In this document: positions 52,141 to 52,682 of the stretch, one piece after another
Position numbering within the stretch: position 1 is the stretch's first letter
Layout of the letters: each line of letters begins with the position of its first letter
Origin: Acidobacteriota bacterium
Lineage (GTDB): Bacteria > Acidobacteriota > Vicinamibacteria > Vicinamibacterales > CAVVIG01
Length of the DNA stretch: 52,682 nucleotides
Direction: 5' to 3'
NCBI GenBank assembly: GCA_025463215.1
Contig: JAOBWF010000102.1
Span: 1 to 52,682 of the forward strand
Notes under the pieces: model-generated
Told to the model about the DNA's origin: nothing
What the model saw: the letters and a program-made list of their open reading frames with translations, nothing else
Database searches by the model: none
Made by a program: the position numbers and the translations under genes

Positions 52141-52682
52141 TGTCGACTCTGGCTGAGGTGCTGGCTCGTGAAACGCGTGACGGCGACCTGGTCGGCGTGC
52201 TGCCGGATGGACGCCTGCAGTGCTACGCGTGCGGTCACTGCTGCCCGCTGCCGGAGGGTGCGATCGGCGTCTGCAAAGTGCGCTTCAACGCACACGGCCA
52301 CCTGCGCGTTCCGTGGGGATACGTCGGCGGCGTGCAGTGCGATCCGATCGAAAAGAAGCCGTTCTTCCACGCCTATCCCGGCGCGCTCGCCTACAGCTTC
52401 GGGATGCTGGGATGCGATCTGCACTGCGGCTACTGCCAGAACTGGGTGACGTCGCAGGCGCTGCGAGATCCGGCGGCGGTCGCGCCGCCGCTGCTCGCCT
52501 CGCCCGAGGATCTCGCGCGCGATGCGCTCCGCCAGCAGGCGCGCGTGATGGTGAGCACCTACAACGAGCCGCTCATCACGAGTGAATGGGCGGTGGCGAT
52601 ATTCAAGGAAGCCCGCGACGCAGGATTGATGACCGGCTTCGTCTCCAACGGCAACGGCACGCCCGGGGTGCTCGAATATCTC
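52141..52682 (+). CDS. amrS: AmmeMemoRadiSam-system radical SAM enzyme (3' truncated by window)
   Basis: The frame opens at ATG and stays open to the window edge (180 codons). It begins with a Cys-rich region (CYACGHCCPLPEGAIGVCKV) and reaches the radical-SAM cluster motif CDLHCGYCQNW (C-x3-C-x2-C) near residue 100. STYNEPLITSEW and TGFVSNGNGTPGVLEYL then follow, as in the radical-SAM member of the AmmeMemoRadiSam trio. The enzyme would bind a 4Fe-4S cluster and S-adenosylmethionine; its substrate is still uncertain in the literature I know. Whether the Memo and AMMECR1 partners follow cannot be seen. Confidence 0.88.

Overview
The window is high-GC DNA. Its gene content looks like a free-living, Gram-negative, chemosensory soil-type bacterium; I lean towards Acidobacteriota of the Vicinamibacteria type. 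That placement rests on the Gly/Ala/Thr-rich secreted protein at the left edge, multi-PAS hybrid kinases, a TonB-dependent receptor, and the ArsR/AHSA1/DUF1801 trio. It is an inference, since no rRNA or marker gene is present.

Layout. (a) 1-8.1 kb: core-type genes, comprising the tail of a low-complexity secreted protein, a YcaQ-type glycosylase, a MEDS sensor with a GAF histidine kinase, a lipoprotein, a small protein, a GNAT enzyme, and a three-gene ArsR operon with a visible palindromic operator. (b) 8.2-19.7 kb, minus strand: a seven-gene signalling operon whose neighbours overlap or lie one base apart. In transcription order it reads TonB receptor, YfiR, transmembrane hybrid kinase (CHASE8-like sensor, HAMP, two REC, HPt), REC with a Cys tail, multi-PAS kinase, REC, and REC-4xPAS-kinase-REC. 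(c) 20.2-23.6 kb: a MerA-like flavoprotein, a DksA-like protein, an AlkB-like dioxygenase and small unknown genes. (d) 23.3-25.2 kb: a decaying zone with a frameshifted hypothetical gene, a LigD-type ligase pseudogene and an ATPase remnant.

(e) 25.2-41.4 kb, minus strand: a large defence operon read from 41.4 kb down. It holds a Res-type helicase-nuclease, a beta-class DNA methyltransferase, a BrnT toxin and its antitoxin, a RelE-fold/UvrD helicase fusion, an SNF2 helicase, an SbcD-like nuclease and a frameshifted SbcC/SMC-like ATPase. Its likely helix-turn-helix controller carries an amber stop. (f) 42.1-45.6 kb, plus strand: a complete Gabija system (gajA, gajB). (g) 45.8-48.7 kb: a two-protease locus. 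A caspase/CHAT-like protein is preceded by a coupled 56-residue open frame, and both are divergent from a cytoplasmic trypsin-like protease. (h) 49.24-49.32 kb: tRNA-Pro(CGG), with its 3' end facing the island. (i) 49.3-52.7 kb: a secreted protein, surE, another secreted protein, and divergently the start of an AmmeMemoRadiSam radical-SAM enzyme.

Working together: region b should carry an outer-membrane or periplasmic signal through YfiR to a phosphorelay of three kinases. Regions e-g form a defence island that layers modification/restriction with helicases and nucleases, Gabija, and a candidate protease-based module. Every gene-breaking lesion I see lies between 23.2 and 41.7 kb, next to or inside the defence operon; the core genes are intact. 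The least familiar parts are the two-protease locus and the R-M/helicase/SbcCD-like operon with an embedded toxin-antitoxin pair.
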